A stretch of 64,000 nucleotides of DNA from Catenuloplanes indicus (GTDB taxonomy: Bacteria; Actinomycetota; Actinomycetes; Mycobacteriales; Micromonosporaceae). Both the position numbers and the translations under genes were made by a program. The stretch lies in assembly GCF_030813715.1 (NCBI RefSeq), contig NZ_JAUSUZ010000001.1, positions 310,001-374,000 of the forward strand. Reading direction: 5' to 3'. The notes under the pieces were generated by a model that was given only the letters and a program-made list of their open reading frames with translations, made no database searches and was not told the DNA's origin. Of this stretch, positions 9,914 through 17,757 are shown one piece after another (within the stretch, counting starts at the first letter, position 1; every line of letters starts with the position of its first letter).

Positions 9914-11454
9914 CCGACCACCAGGACTGGCCCGGCGGCGAACCACCGGACGACGACACCACCGGCGACGTCACCGGGCCCGGGGCGCCGCTCTACTCGC
10001 ACTCTCCGTTCGGCGACGACCTGCCGTCCTTCGACGAGCCGGCGTCGTCGTACGACACCCCCGCGCTCCCGGACGAGCCGTCCGTCCCCGCGGACCCGGC
10101 CACCCCGGCGGAGGACGTGCCGGCGACCGAGGGGTTCGGCGCAGCGTACAGCGAGGACGACCCGTTCGCGGCGTCCGCCGTGGGTGCGGGCGGCGGCGGG
10201 CCGTACGAGTACACCGAGGGTTTCGGCGGCGCGGACGACCCGGACGCGACCGGCTCGGCGTCGTCCGCGGACGCGGTGGACTCCGGCGCCGACGCGGCTG
10301 CCGGAGACCCGGTGACCGATACCGGTTCGGCCGATTCCGGTTCCGCCGCCGGTGACGGATCGGGTTATCCCGCGCCGGGCGGCGCCGAGCCACCGGCCGC
10401 CGAGGGCTTCGGGGCTGCTCCGGCGGACCCGGGTGCTGCCGGCGACCCGGTTCCGGACTCCGCCGCCACGCCGGGAGCCGACGTGGCGCCCGGTGCCACG
10501 ACGCCGGGGCCGGTGAGTCCGTCGCTCGGCGATGCCGCCGATCCCTCCGCCGGTACCCCGGACCCCGCGCTGCCGCCGGACCCCGCACTCGACGCGGGAG
10601 AACCGCTGCCCGGCTCCGCCGCCGGCGAACCGGGGGGCACCCCGGACCCGGCCGGCGCGGAATCCTCCGCGCCGGTGCCACCGGCGGAATCCGGTGCCGT
10701 CGATTCGTCCGGTGCGGGCGGCGGCGAGGAGTTCGTCCCGTCCGCGGAGCAGGGCTTCGGCGACGCCTATGCCGGGAGCGACACCGGCCAGAACACGGCG
10801 CCGCCGCCCGTCTCGCCGGATCCCGGCGGCGCGGACGTGTCCGATTCCGGCGGTGGCGCTCCGACCGCACCGGAAAGCTCCGGGGACGCGGACGGCTCCG
10901 GAGCGGGGACCCCGACCGCACCGGAGGGCTTCGGCGACGCGGACGTCTCCGGTGCGGATGCCGCCGAGCCGGTCGCGGCGCCGCCGTTCACCACGGACCC
11001 GGGGGCCGACGGCGATCCGGTCGCCGCGAACGACGCCGGCGTACCCGCTGATGATGTTGATCCTGCGGACGCGCCGCTGTCCGAGGAGGACTATGGTGCG
11101 ACGCCGCCGGTCGGCGTCGACCCGGATCTCGCCGACCACGGCGAGGGCGCCGGATGGGACACGTTCCCGCCGGAGCTGGCCGTGGAGACGCCGGACCCGG
11201 TCGACGGCCCGCCGTGGATCGACCCGGACCTGCTCGGCACGCTGTCGCCCGCGGACCTGGCCGCCGGTCTCTCCCCGGCCGACCTGGCCACCTGGACCGA
11301 CCCGCTCGCCGCCGACGCCGTGGTGCCCCCGGCCGATCTGCTCGACTACGCGGGCACCACGGATGCCACCGGTGACCCGTGGACGGCGCTACGCTCGTCC
11401 GACGACCCGGCCACCGCGGCCCTGGCCCGCTGGTGGGCGCCGCCGTCCGCGTGA
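9910..11454 (+). CDS. Acidic, disordered EGFG-repeat protein of the dynamin operon
   Basis: 514-residue protein with a GTG start and GGAGG 6 nt upstream, overlapping the dynamin stop. It is dominated by Asp, Glu, Pro, Ser, Ala and Gly and is almost certainly disordered to about residue 400. A short motif recurs five times: EGFGAAY (about 74), EGFGGAD (104), EGFGAAP (164), QGFGDAY (280) and EGFGDAD (339). The final 110 residues look more conserved, with PPWIDPDLLGTLSPADLA and an in-frame repeat of LSPADLA. I recognise no domain. Position suggests that it binds or scaffolds the two GTPases. Codon bias is typical of real genes here, so the frame is trustworthy. Confidence 0.75.
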   Translation: MTDHQDWPGGEPPDDDTTGDVTGPGAPLYSHSPFGDDLPSFDEPASSYDTPALPDEPSVPADPATPAEDVPATEGFGAAYSEDDPFAASAVGAGGGGPYEYTEGFGGADDPDATGSASSADAVDSGADAAAGDPVTDTGSADSGSAAGDGSGYPAPGGAEPPAAEGFGAAPADPGAAGDPVPDSAATPGADVAPGATTPGPVSPSLGDAADPSAGTPDPALPPDPALDAGEPLPGSAAGEPGGTPDPAGAESSAPVPPAESGAVDSSGAGGGEEFVPSAEQGFGDAYAGSDTGQNTAPPPVSPDPGGADVSDSGGGAPTAPESSGDADGSGAGTPTAPEGFGDADVSGADAAEPVAAPPFTTDPGADGDPVAANDAGVPADDVDPADAPLSEEDYGATPPVGVDPDLADHGEGAGWDTFPPELAVETPDPVDGPPWIDPDLLGTLSPADLAAGLSPADLATWTDPLAADAVVPPADLLDYAGTTDATGDPWTALRSSDDPATAALARWWAPPSA

Positions 11455-11465
11455 CGCCCACCCCG

Positions 11466-11518
11466 TTGACTTGTCGCAATCCTTGTCTCAACATAGTGAG
11501 ACAAGGATTGCGACAAGT
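11466..11518 (+). promoter_or_regulatory. Long perfect inverted repeat with four hexamer half-sites, putative promoter/operator
   Basis: Perfect 22-bp arms (11469-11490 and 11497-11518) around a 6-nt centre. Each arm carries CTTGTC twice, 12 bp apart, so four half-sites are present. TTGACT (11466-11471) could be a -35 box and CATAGT (11492-11497) a poorly spaced -10 box. The palindrome ends 13 bp before the ATG of the membrane gene whose downstream neighbour encodes a YtrA-type GntR repressor, so autoregulation is likely. It could alternatively form a terminator hairpin for the dynamin operon, but there is no T-run. Confidence 0.6.
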
Positions 11519-11531
11519 TGGGGAGGTCGCC

Positions 11532-12332
11532 ATGGCGGGGAACGCACGTTCGGCGGAGCTCGAGATCGCCCGCCTGTGGCTGGCCGGGCGCGGCCTGGCC
11601 GACGTCACGCCGACACCGGGGCTGGCGGCACGCCTGACGGCCCGGCGCCGCGCGCGGGTCGCCGCGGCCCTCCTGCCGGCCCTGTTCCTGTGCGCGACCG
11701 CGCTGGTCTACGTCTCCGCGCTGCCGATCCGGCCCACCGATGAGGGGTTCGGCGCGGCGCGGCGCTGGTCGCTGGTGGTGCTGACCGCGCTGGTTGCCGC
11801 GCTGGTGCTGGGCCTGTCACTGCTGGACCGCTGGGTCCGCCGGGTCGATGCGCGCGCCGGCGCGGACCTGCCGCGCCGCGCGGCCCACTCGGTGCGACCC
11901 GGCTGGCGCACCGTGCTCGGCCTGCCCCGAGCCGCGTTGCTGCTGGTCACGTACGCGGCCGCGGCCGCGCTCGGTGCCGCGGCCCTGGTCGTCCGGGACG
12001 GTGCCGCCAGGTACGCGGCGGTCATCCTGCTCATCGGCCTGTGCGGCGTCGCGGCCGGCACGGCCGTCCAGCTGCGCCACGTACTCACCTCCCCGGTGGT
12101 CGCGGACGACGAGAGCTCGCTGCGGGCCGACCTGCTGATGCGCGTCGAGGACGCGCGCGAGGTGGCGCTGCCGACCGTGGTGTGGTCGCTGCCGGTCGTG
12201 TCCGTGTTCGACACCGGGCTCGATCCGTGGAACACCGGCTGGCTGGTCTTCATCGTGCTGAGCGTCATCGCGGTCATGCTGATCACGGCCGTGGACGGCC
12301 GGCGTGCCCTGACGGCCCGGCGCACCGCATGA
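11532..12332 (+). CDS. Polytopic membrane protein of a YtrA-type operon
   Basis: 266-residue membrane protein of unknown function with about five hydrophobic segments: ALLPALFLCATALVYVSAL, SLVVLTALVAALVLGLSLL, LLLVTYAAAAALGAAALVV, one near YAAVILLIGLCGVAAG, and a C-terminal WLVFIVLSVIAVMLITAV. The start is the ATG at 11532 with GGGGAGG upstream. The stop overlaps the GntR start (ATGA). YtrA-type repressors usually control membrane proteins or ABC transporters in the same operon, so this is probably the regulated target. Confidence 0.75.
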   Translation: MAGNARSAELEIARLWLAGRGLADVTPTPGLAARLTARRRARVAAALLPALFLCATALVYVSALPIRPTDEGFGAARRWSLVVLTALVAALVLGLSLLDRWVRRVDARAGADLPRRAAHSVRPGWRTVLGLPRAALLLVTYAAAAALGAAALVVRDGAARYAAVILLIGLCGVAAGTAVQLRHVLTSPVVADDESSLRADLLMRVEDAREVALPTVVWSLPVVSVFDTGLDPWNTGWLVFIVLSVIAVMLITAVDGRRALTARRTA

Positions 12333-12697
12333 TCATCATTGACCCGGCGTCGCCCGTTCCGCCGTTCGAGCAGCTCCGCGCGCAGCTCGCCGCGCAGATC
12401 CAGGACCGTACGCTGGCCGTCGGTACCCGGCTGCCGGCCATCCGCCGCCTGGCCGCGGATCTCGGCCTGGCCGTCAACACGGTCGGCCGGGCCTACCGGG
12501 AGCTGGAGGAGGCCGGCCTGATCGAGACCCGCGGCGCAGCCGGCTCGTACGTGTCCGCGGCCGGCGAACAGGGACGCGAACGGGCCCGCCGCGCCGCCGC
12601 CGAGTACGCCGCCGTCATCGCCGGTCTCGGCATCGACCCCGCCGAGGCGGTCCGCATCGTCCAGGCGGCCCTGGGCCGGGGCGTCTCCGAGGCGTGA
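12329..12697 (+). CDS. GntR family regulator, YtrA subfamily
   Basis: 122-residue repressor. The N-terminal winged helix runs from PPFEQLRAQLAAQIQD through TRLPAIRRLAADLGLAVNTV (recognition helix) to GLIETRGAAGSYV. The short helical tail that replaces a large ligand domain is diagnostic of the YtrA subfamily. It is coupled to the membrane protein upstream. Its likely operator is the palindrome at 11469-11518. Confidence 0.9.
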   Translation: MIIIDPASPVPPFEQLRAQLAAQIQDRTLAVGTRLPAIRRLAADLGLAVNTVGRAYRELEEAGLIETRGAAGSYVSAAGEQGRERARRAAAEYAAVIAGLGIDPAEAVRIVQAALGRGVSEA

Positions 12698-12732
12698 ATT
12701 ACCCGGTGAGGCGGCGCGCGGCCGTCGTGGTG

Positions 12733-12756
12733 CCCCGGCGCGGGTCCGCGCCGGGG
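12733..12756 (+). terminator. GC-rich hairpin after the YtrA operon
   Basis: CCCCGGCGCGG followed 2 nt later by its exact complement (11-bp arms). It lies 36 bp after the GntR stop. There is no T-run, as is usual in actinobacteria. Confidence 0.55.
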
Positions 12757-12808
12757 CGGGGCCGTAGGTGGTGGCGAACGTGGCACTCCATGCGAAGGTC
12801 GCGGCCCT

Positions 12809-13116
12809 TCAGGTGCGCAGGGTCTGGCGGGGCAGCCGGCCGAAGGCCGCGTGGTAGTCGGCGGCGAAGCGGCTCAGGTCGGTGAAGCCCCAGCCTCTGG
12901 CGATGACGGTGACGGTGGCGCCCGTGGTGGGGTCGGCCGCCTGCAGGTCGCGGTGCGCCCGTTCGAGCCGGACCCGGCGCAGGTAGCCCAGCGGGGTGGT
13001 GTCCATGTGCCGGCGGAAGCCGGCTTGCAGCGCGCGGACGCTGACGCCGGCCGCGGCGGCGTGCGCGTCGATGCAGGCGACCGCCCGGCGCACCGTGACC
13101 GGCACCTCGCGCACGC
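12809..13116 (-). pseudogene. AraC-type regulator remnant with damaged HTH
   Basis: The C-terminal half of an AraC/XylS DNA-binding domain is clear: RALQAGFRRHMDTTPLGYLR, then RVRLERAHRDLQ and GWGFTDLSRFAADYHAAFG. Upstream of it the frame reads VRRAVACIDAHAAAAGVSV. The 10 or so residues normally found between the IDAHA and AAAGVSV blocks (the first HTH helix) are missing, and no sensor domain precedes it. I read this as an internally deleted, N-terminally truncated remnant. A GTG at 13116 could still start a protein of about 102 residues. Confidence 0.55.
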
Positions 13117-13390
13117 CGAGCAGGCACGCCGCCGCGCCGAGCAGCACAGCGCCGCCGCCGGGCGATCCGCTCGGCGAGCCGCTGCCATCCGGTGCGCGAC
13201 CACCGACGTGATCGCCGCGTCCGCGTTGCTCATCGGCCAGGCACGCGCTCGCACGGCGGACACCCTCCGCATCAGCCCGGTGCTCGACGGGGCTGACCGC
13301 CGCGGATCGCGACCGGACACCCCACCCGACGGCTGAATTTTGCGTGCCACGCATCTTTGCGGGGCGCGCACTTTTGTGTACCGTGGTCGC

Positions 13391-14014
13391 ATGGGCTTGC
13401 GAGAGCAGAAGAAGCAGGCGACCCGGGCCGCGCTGAGCTGGGCCGCGGTCCGGCTGATCGTCGAGCGCGGCGCGGAGAACGTGCTGGTGGAGGACATCGC
13501 GGCCGCGGCCGGGGTGTCACCGCGCACGTTCAACAACTACTTCTCCAGCAAGGGCGAGGCGGTCGCGGCCCGGCACCTCGACCGCCACCTCCAGCTCGCC
13601 GCCGACCTGCGGGCCCGCCCGGCCGGCGAGCCGCTGTGGACCGCGATCACCGCCGCGGCCACGGCCCAGACCACACCGGGTCCGGAGGTGACCGCACACC
13701 CGCAGCATCCCGATCCGGCGGAGTGGGCGGCCGGCATCCGGGCGATGATGGCCTCCCCCGGCCTCCAGGCCGAGATGCTGCGCGCCGGCGTCCGCGCGGA
13801 GGCGGAGATCGCGGCCGCGGTCGCCGCCCGCACCGGCACCGACCCGTCTCGCGACCTCTACCCCACGCTGGTCGCGGGCGCGATCACCGCGGCACACAAC
13901 GCCGCCCAGCAGCAGTTCGTCGCCCATGACGCGTCGGTGTCCATGACCGACCTGCTGCGCGAGGCCCTGTCCCTGCTCGCCGCCGGCCTCCCGGAGCCGG
14001 CCCGGGAACCGTGA
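13391..14014 (+). CDS. TetR family regulator
   Basis: 207-residue regulator. The N-terminal HTH includes VEDIAAAAGVSPRTFNNYF followed by SSKGEAVAARHLD, a textbook TetR helix-turn-helix. The C-terminal two thirds is an Ala-rich helical ligand domain. The ATG at 13391 is preceded at 6 nt by TACCGT, a good actinobacterial -10 box, so the message is probably leaderless. An upstream in-frame start at 13340 is therefore not needed. The FAD hydroxylase gene begins 516 bp downstream on the same strand and is a candidate target. Confidence 0.9.
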   Translation: MGLREQKKQATRAALSWAAVRLIVERGAENVLVEDIAAAAGVSPRTFNNYFSSKGEAVAARHLDRHLQLAADLRARPAGEPLWTAITAAATAQTTPGPEVTAHPQHPDPAEWAAGIRAMMASPGLQAEMLRAGVRAEAEIAAAVAARTGTDPSRDLYPTLVAGAITAAHNAAQQQFVAHDASVSMTDLLREALSLLAAGLPEPAREP

Positions 14015-14530
14015 CACCCATCCGCGGGTACGCCCGGCGGCCCGCCGGGCGCCGGAGTGCACCGGCGCACGTGATCACCGGCATCCGCCGTCCGCACGGG
14101 ATTGCCGGACCCGGTGCGCGTAACCACGGGCCGGCGGTGCCGCCGGGAGTTCGCTGACCTGCGGCCGGCCGCTTCGGCATCGACCAGGCTGTGGGCCACG
14201 AGGAGGAGGCGCCCGCCGAAGCTCGGGTTGTTGAATACCCACAAGATACCGGGCGCGAGGCGCCCGGTCGCAGGTCCACCCCACCGGCTCGATGAGGTGG
14301 ACCGGACACGCACCACCCACCACGCCCCACCGCCACGACAGGCCGCCGACCGGCCGGGGCGTCAAGTCCGGCGGATCCCTCGGCAGTCGCCGAACGCCGT
14401 GATCCGGCCAGACACGCGGCTGTGGCAGGCAACCCGTCTGCCGCAAGCATCCCGGTGGCACGGCACATCGCACGAACCCGCACGCGACCGCGCGCCGGGC
14501 TGTCACACGTACCCTCGGAGGGGTTTTGTC
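14015..14530. other. Long intergenic region with two hairpins
   Basis: No convincing coding frame. It holds a 9-bp perfect hairpin at 14248-14268 (ACCGGGCGC, GAG, GCGCCCGGT), probably a terminator, and an 8-bp inverted repeat GGTCCACC/GGTGGACC at 14273-14303 that could be an operator. An AT-richer stretch (14230-14250) lies between TetR and the hydroxylase. Confidence 0.5.
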
Positions 14531-16018
14531 ATGAAATCTTATGATGTCATCGTCGTCGGCGCCGGGCCGAACGGCCTGATGGCCGCCGCCGAACTCGCAC
14601 TCGCCGGTGTCCGCCCGCTGGTCCTGGAGCGCGATCCCGAGCCACGAACGGAGCAGCGCGCGAACGGCATGGTCGGCCAGATCGTGCGGCTGCTCGACCG
14701 CCGTGGCCTGCTGTCCCGGCTGACCGGTGAGGACACTCCGCCGCGCCCGGCCGACCACTTCATGTTCGCGGCCTACCCGATGCCGTTCCACCTGCTGCCG
14801 GACAACCCGGTCTACACCGTCCTGGTCCCGCAGCGCCGCGTCGAGCAGGTACTGGCCGCACGCGCCACCGAACTCGGCACGCGGATCGTCCGCGGCCGCG
14901 CGGTGACCGGCCTGTCCCAGGACGCCGACGGCGTCACGATCACGACCGACGACGGTACGGCCCACCGCTGCTCCTGGCTGATCGGCGCGGACGGCGGCCG
15001 GAGCACGGTCCGGAAACTGGCCGGGATCGGTTTCCCCGGCATCACCCACGACCGGACGGTCAGCCGCTCCGCGCACGTCCGGCTGGCCGCGGACGCGCTC
15101 GACCCGGACACGCACGCGCTGCGCGTCCCCGGGTTCGGTGAGTTCCGGCCGTTCCTGCACACTCGCCTGGAGCGCGGCATGGTGTCGTTCGCGCCGTTCC
15201 CGGACGGCCGGGTGATGGTGAACGTGTCCGAGCCCGGCGCCGATCCTGGCGAGCTGCCGCTGACATCGGAGGAGTTCCGGGCCGCGTTCGCCCGCGTGGT
15301 CGGTGTGCCGGCCCCGTTCCCGGAGGTCACCCCGTTGCGGCGGCTGACCGGCGGCAACACCCGGCTGGCCGACCGCTACCGTGCCGGGCGGATCTTCCTG
15401 GTCGGCGACGCCGCGCACGTGCACTCCCCGATCGGCGGCAACGGCCTGAACCTGGGCCTGCAGGACGCGGTGAACCTGTCCTGGAAGCTCGCCGCCGAGG
15501 TCCACGGCTGGGCACCGGACGGCCTGCTCGACACCTACGAGTCCGAGCGCCGCCCGGCCGGTGCCCGCGTCACCATGCAGACCACCGCCCAGGGCGTCCT
15601 GGTCGGTGCCGGACCGGAGGTCACCGCGCTGCGGACGCTCGTCGGTGAACTGCTCCAGGATCCGCCCGCGCTGGCCCGGATCGCCGCGCTGATCTCCGGC
15701 GCCGACGTGGTCCACCCGCACACCACCCGCTGGGCCCCGGACCTGACCGTCGATGGCCGGCCGCTGTCGGTGTTCACCGTCACCGCCCGCCCGCTGCTGA
15801 TCGACACGACCCCGGACGGCCGGTATGCCGCGGCCGCCACCGCGTGGTCCGGCCGGGTCGGCGTCGTCACCGGCGCCGGCGGGACCAGCATGCTGATCCG
15901 CCCGGACGGCTACGTCGCCTGGGAGCACGGCGACGGCCTCACCGATGCCCTCACCCGCTGGTTCGGCGCACCGGCCCACAGCCACGGGCCGAGCGGTGCC
16001 GGGCCGGCGACCGTCTAG
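14531..16018 (+). CDS. FAD-dependent aromatic hydroxylase (PHBH/PheA-TfdB type)
   Basis: 495-residue class A flavoprotein monooxygenase. The FAD-binding GxGxxG is VVGAGPNGLMAAAELA (near 9-24), the DG fingerprint is IGADGGRSTVRK (near 155), and the second FAD motif is VGDAAHVHSPIGGNGLNLG (near 290-310). A C-terminal thioredoxin-like region follows. Relatives hydroxylate phenols, polyketide aromatics or rifamycins with NAD(P)H and oxygen. The start has a GGAGGGG ribosome site 8 nt upstream. TetR lies upstream; the convergent GntR gene overlaps the 3' end by 4 bp. The substrate cannot be deduced. Confidence 0.9.
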   Translation: MKSYDVIVVGAGPNGLMAAAELALAGVRPLVLERDPEPRTEQRANGMVGQIVRLLDRRGLLSRLTGEDTPPRPADHFMFAAYPMPFHLLPDNPVYTVLVPQRRVEQVLAARATELGTRIVRGRAVTGLSQDADGVTITTDDGTAHRCSWLIGADGGRSTVRKLAGIGFPGITHDRTVSRSAHVRLAADALDPDTHALRVPGFGEFRPFLHTRLERGMVSFAPFPDGRVMVNVSEPGADPGELPLTSEEFRAAFARVVGVPAPFPEVTPLRRLTGGNTRLADRYRAGRIFLVGDAAHVHSPIGGNGLNLGLQDAVNLSWKLAAEVHGWAPDGLLDTYESERRPAGARVTMQTTAQGVLVGAGPEVTALRTLVGELLQDPPALARIAALISGADVVHPHTTRWAPDLTVDGRPLSVFTVTARPLLIDTTPDGRYAAAATAWSGRVGVVTGAGGTSMLIRPDGYVAWEHGDGLTDALTRWFGAPAHSHGPSGAGPATV

Positions 16019-16371
16019 AGTCCCAGCGCCGCCCTCACCAGATCAAGAGCCTGCCCCGGGGGTACGCCGAGCGTGCGCGTCGCGGTCGCGTACTGCCCGG
16101 CGAGCCGCAACGCCTCGGCGGACGCCCCGGCGGCACGGGCCGTGATCACGGTCCCGTGCCGCCCGCGCGTCTCGACCAGACCGGCCGTCTCCAGTTCCCG
16201 GTACGCGCGAGCGACCGTGTTCACCGCCAGCCCGAGCTGCTCCGCCAGCGCACGTACCGCCGGCAGCCGCGTGCCGGCGGCCAGCTCCCCGTTCCGGGCG
16301 AGCGCCGCGACCTGGTCCCTGATCTGCGCATACGGCGGCACGTCCGCGCCGTCCTCGATCACAATCCGCAC
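16015..16371 (-). CDS. GntR family regulator, YtrA subfamily (second)
   Basis: 118-residue short GntR protein: PPYAQIRDQVAALARNG, then TRLPAVRALAEQLGLAVNTV and AGLVETRGRHGTVI. The start chosen is the GTG at 16371, because the family normally begins MRIVID. The longer frame to 16428 adds an unrelated Arg-rich leader. It resembles the protein at 12329 closely in the helix-turn-helix, suggesting paralogy. It is the last gene of a minus-strand group behind the epimerase. Confidence 0.85.
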   Translation of the reverse strand: MRIVIEDGADVPPYAQIRDQVAALARNGELAAGTRLPAVRALAEQLGLAVNTVARAYRELETAGLVETRGRHGTVITARAAGASAEALRLAGQYATATRTLGVPPGQALDLVRAALGL

Positions 16372-16436
16372 GCACCACTGTAAGCGGCCTCGCCGGCCTA
16401 CCTCACGTGGGCGTTCGACCGGCGCCACTTCCCGGT

Positions 16437-17270
16437 TCAGCTGAGGAAGTCCAGGGCGGTGAAGCGAGGCCGGTAGCCGAGGGCGCGTGCGGCCGCGCGG
16501 GAGTCGTAGACCCGGTCGATGCTGGCCGGCAGGCGCCAGCCGCGTTCACGGAACGCGGCCGCGACCCGCGGCACCCGCTGGGTGATCAGCGTCGGGGCAT
16601 CGCGGAACAGGTCGCGGCAGTCGCCGGGCGTGAACGGGTACGCGCCGGCGATGTTGTAGACGCCGGTGATCGCGGTCTGCCCGGCGGCGAGGACGACCGC
16701 CTCGGCGACGTCGTCGACGCCGACCGCGCGGTGCAGCAGGTGACCGGCGAGCACGTGCGGCCGTTCCGGGAAGCAGCGGGCGATCCGCAGCGCGATCGCC
16801 GGGATCGGCCCGGACGCGATGAGGCGTTCCGCGGCGAGTTTGGTGTCGTCGTACACGTCGCGGGGTTTCGGGGTGAGTTCCTCGTCGACCCAGACGGCCG
16901 TGCCCTGCGCGACCAGCGCGTGCCCGTAGACGCTGGTGGAGCTGATGTAGACGAGACGGCGCACGCCGGCGCGGGCGGCCTCGCCGAGCAGCGCCGCGGT
17001 CGCGTCGACGTTGACGGCCCAGAACTCGGCGTCGGGCACCGTGCCGACGTGCGGTGCGTGCAGCGCGGCGACGTGCACGAGCGCGTCGGTGTCACGGACC
17101 GCGTCCGCGCGGACCTGCGGGTCGCGCAGGTCCCCGGCGACGTCGACCCACCGGCCGGGGCTGCGGTCGGTGCCGCGCACCGACCAGCCGGCCTTGTCCA
17201 GTGCCTCCGCCGCCGCCGTGCCGACCAGGCCCGCCGCCCCCGTGACCACCACCCGCATGGGTTCCATCAT
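16437..17270 (-). CDS. NAD(P)-dependent epimerase/dehydratase (extended SDR)
   Basis: 277-residue extended SDR. The Rossmann motif VTGAAGLVGTAAAEAL is at residues about 9-24, and the catalytic triad is visible as ISSTSVYG (Ser) and VYDDTKLAAE (Tyr-xxx-Lys). The family includes nucleotide-sugar epimerases and sugar dehydrogenases. The ATG pair at 17270/17267 has a GGAAC-like ribosome site. It lies 25 bp after the broken LD-carboxypeptidase, so the original order Hsp70-like, carboxypeptidase, epimerase was probably one operon. Substrate unknown. Confidence 0.88.
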   Translation of the reverse strand: MMEPMRVVVTGAAGLVGTAAAEALDKAGWSVRGTDRSPGRWVDVAGDLRDPQVRADAVRDTDALVHVAALHAPHVGTVPDAEFWAVNVDATAALLGEAARAGVRRLVYISSTSVYGHALVAQGTAVWVDEELTPKPRDVYDDTKLAAERLIASGPIPAIALRIARCFPERPHVLAGHLLHRAVGVDDVAEAVVLAAGQTAITGVYNIAGAYPFTPGDCRDLFRDAPTLITQRVPRVAAAFRERGWRLPASIDRVYDSRAAARALGYRPRFTALDFLS

Positions 17271-17295
17271 TCCAGTTCCGGTGGCCGGGAAACGG

Positions 17296-17753
17296 TCAGA
17301 AGCCGGTGACGACCCGGTCCGGCCGGTGCCACGTCCACTCCGGGGCCGGCAGCGCGGGTGCGGGCCCGGCCGGGAACGTGCCCACCGGGGTGATGTCCAG
17401 GTCGCCGCCGCGGATTGGTGTTGTCACTGAACCCGGCGACACCCGGCGAACGGCTTCGGCGGCACCGACCTGAACACGGCCGGGTCCAGGTGCGGCAGCA
17501 CGGTGATCTGGTCGTTCCCGCCGATCGTCGCCATGATCGCCGCGATCGACGGGCCGGTCCACGCGGCGGTCAGGTCCGCGGCCCGGGCCGCGGCGGACGC
17601 GCCGACCTGCCGGGTCGTCGGGTGCTCGACCGGGACCAGGCCGAGCCGGTCGGGCAGCACCCGCATGCCCCGCTCGTGGACGTGCGGGAACGCGCCGAGC
17701 GCCGCGAACGACGGGGACAGCACCGCCACCCGCGCGCCCGGTGAGATCCGCAT
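17296..17753 (-). pseudogene. LD-carboxypeptidase (S66) pseudogene
   Basis: The first 100 residues match the N-terminal domain of S66 muramoyl-tetrapeptide carboxypeptidases (VAVLSPSFAALG, then IMATIGGNDQITVLPHLDP and PKPFAG). A tandem 10-bp repeat at 17431-17450 then shifts the frame; one frame over, the expected FSDNTN continues the family signature GYSDNTN. Most of the middle domain, including the Ser motif region, is missing. The final residues EWTWHRPDRVVTG belong to the C-terminal half, and the remaining 100 or so residues are absent. It starts 5 bp after the Hsp70-like gene. It is non-functional on this reading. Confidence 0.8.
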
Positions 17754-17757
17754 CGGG

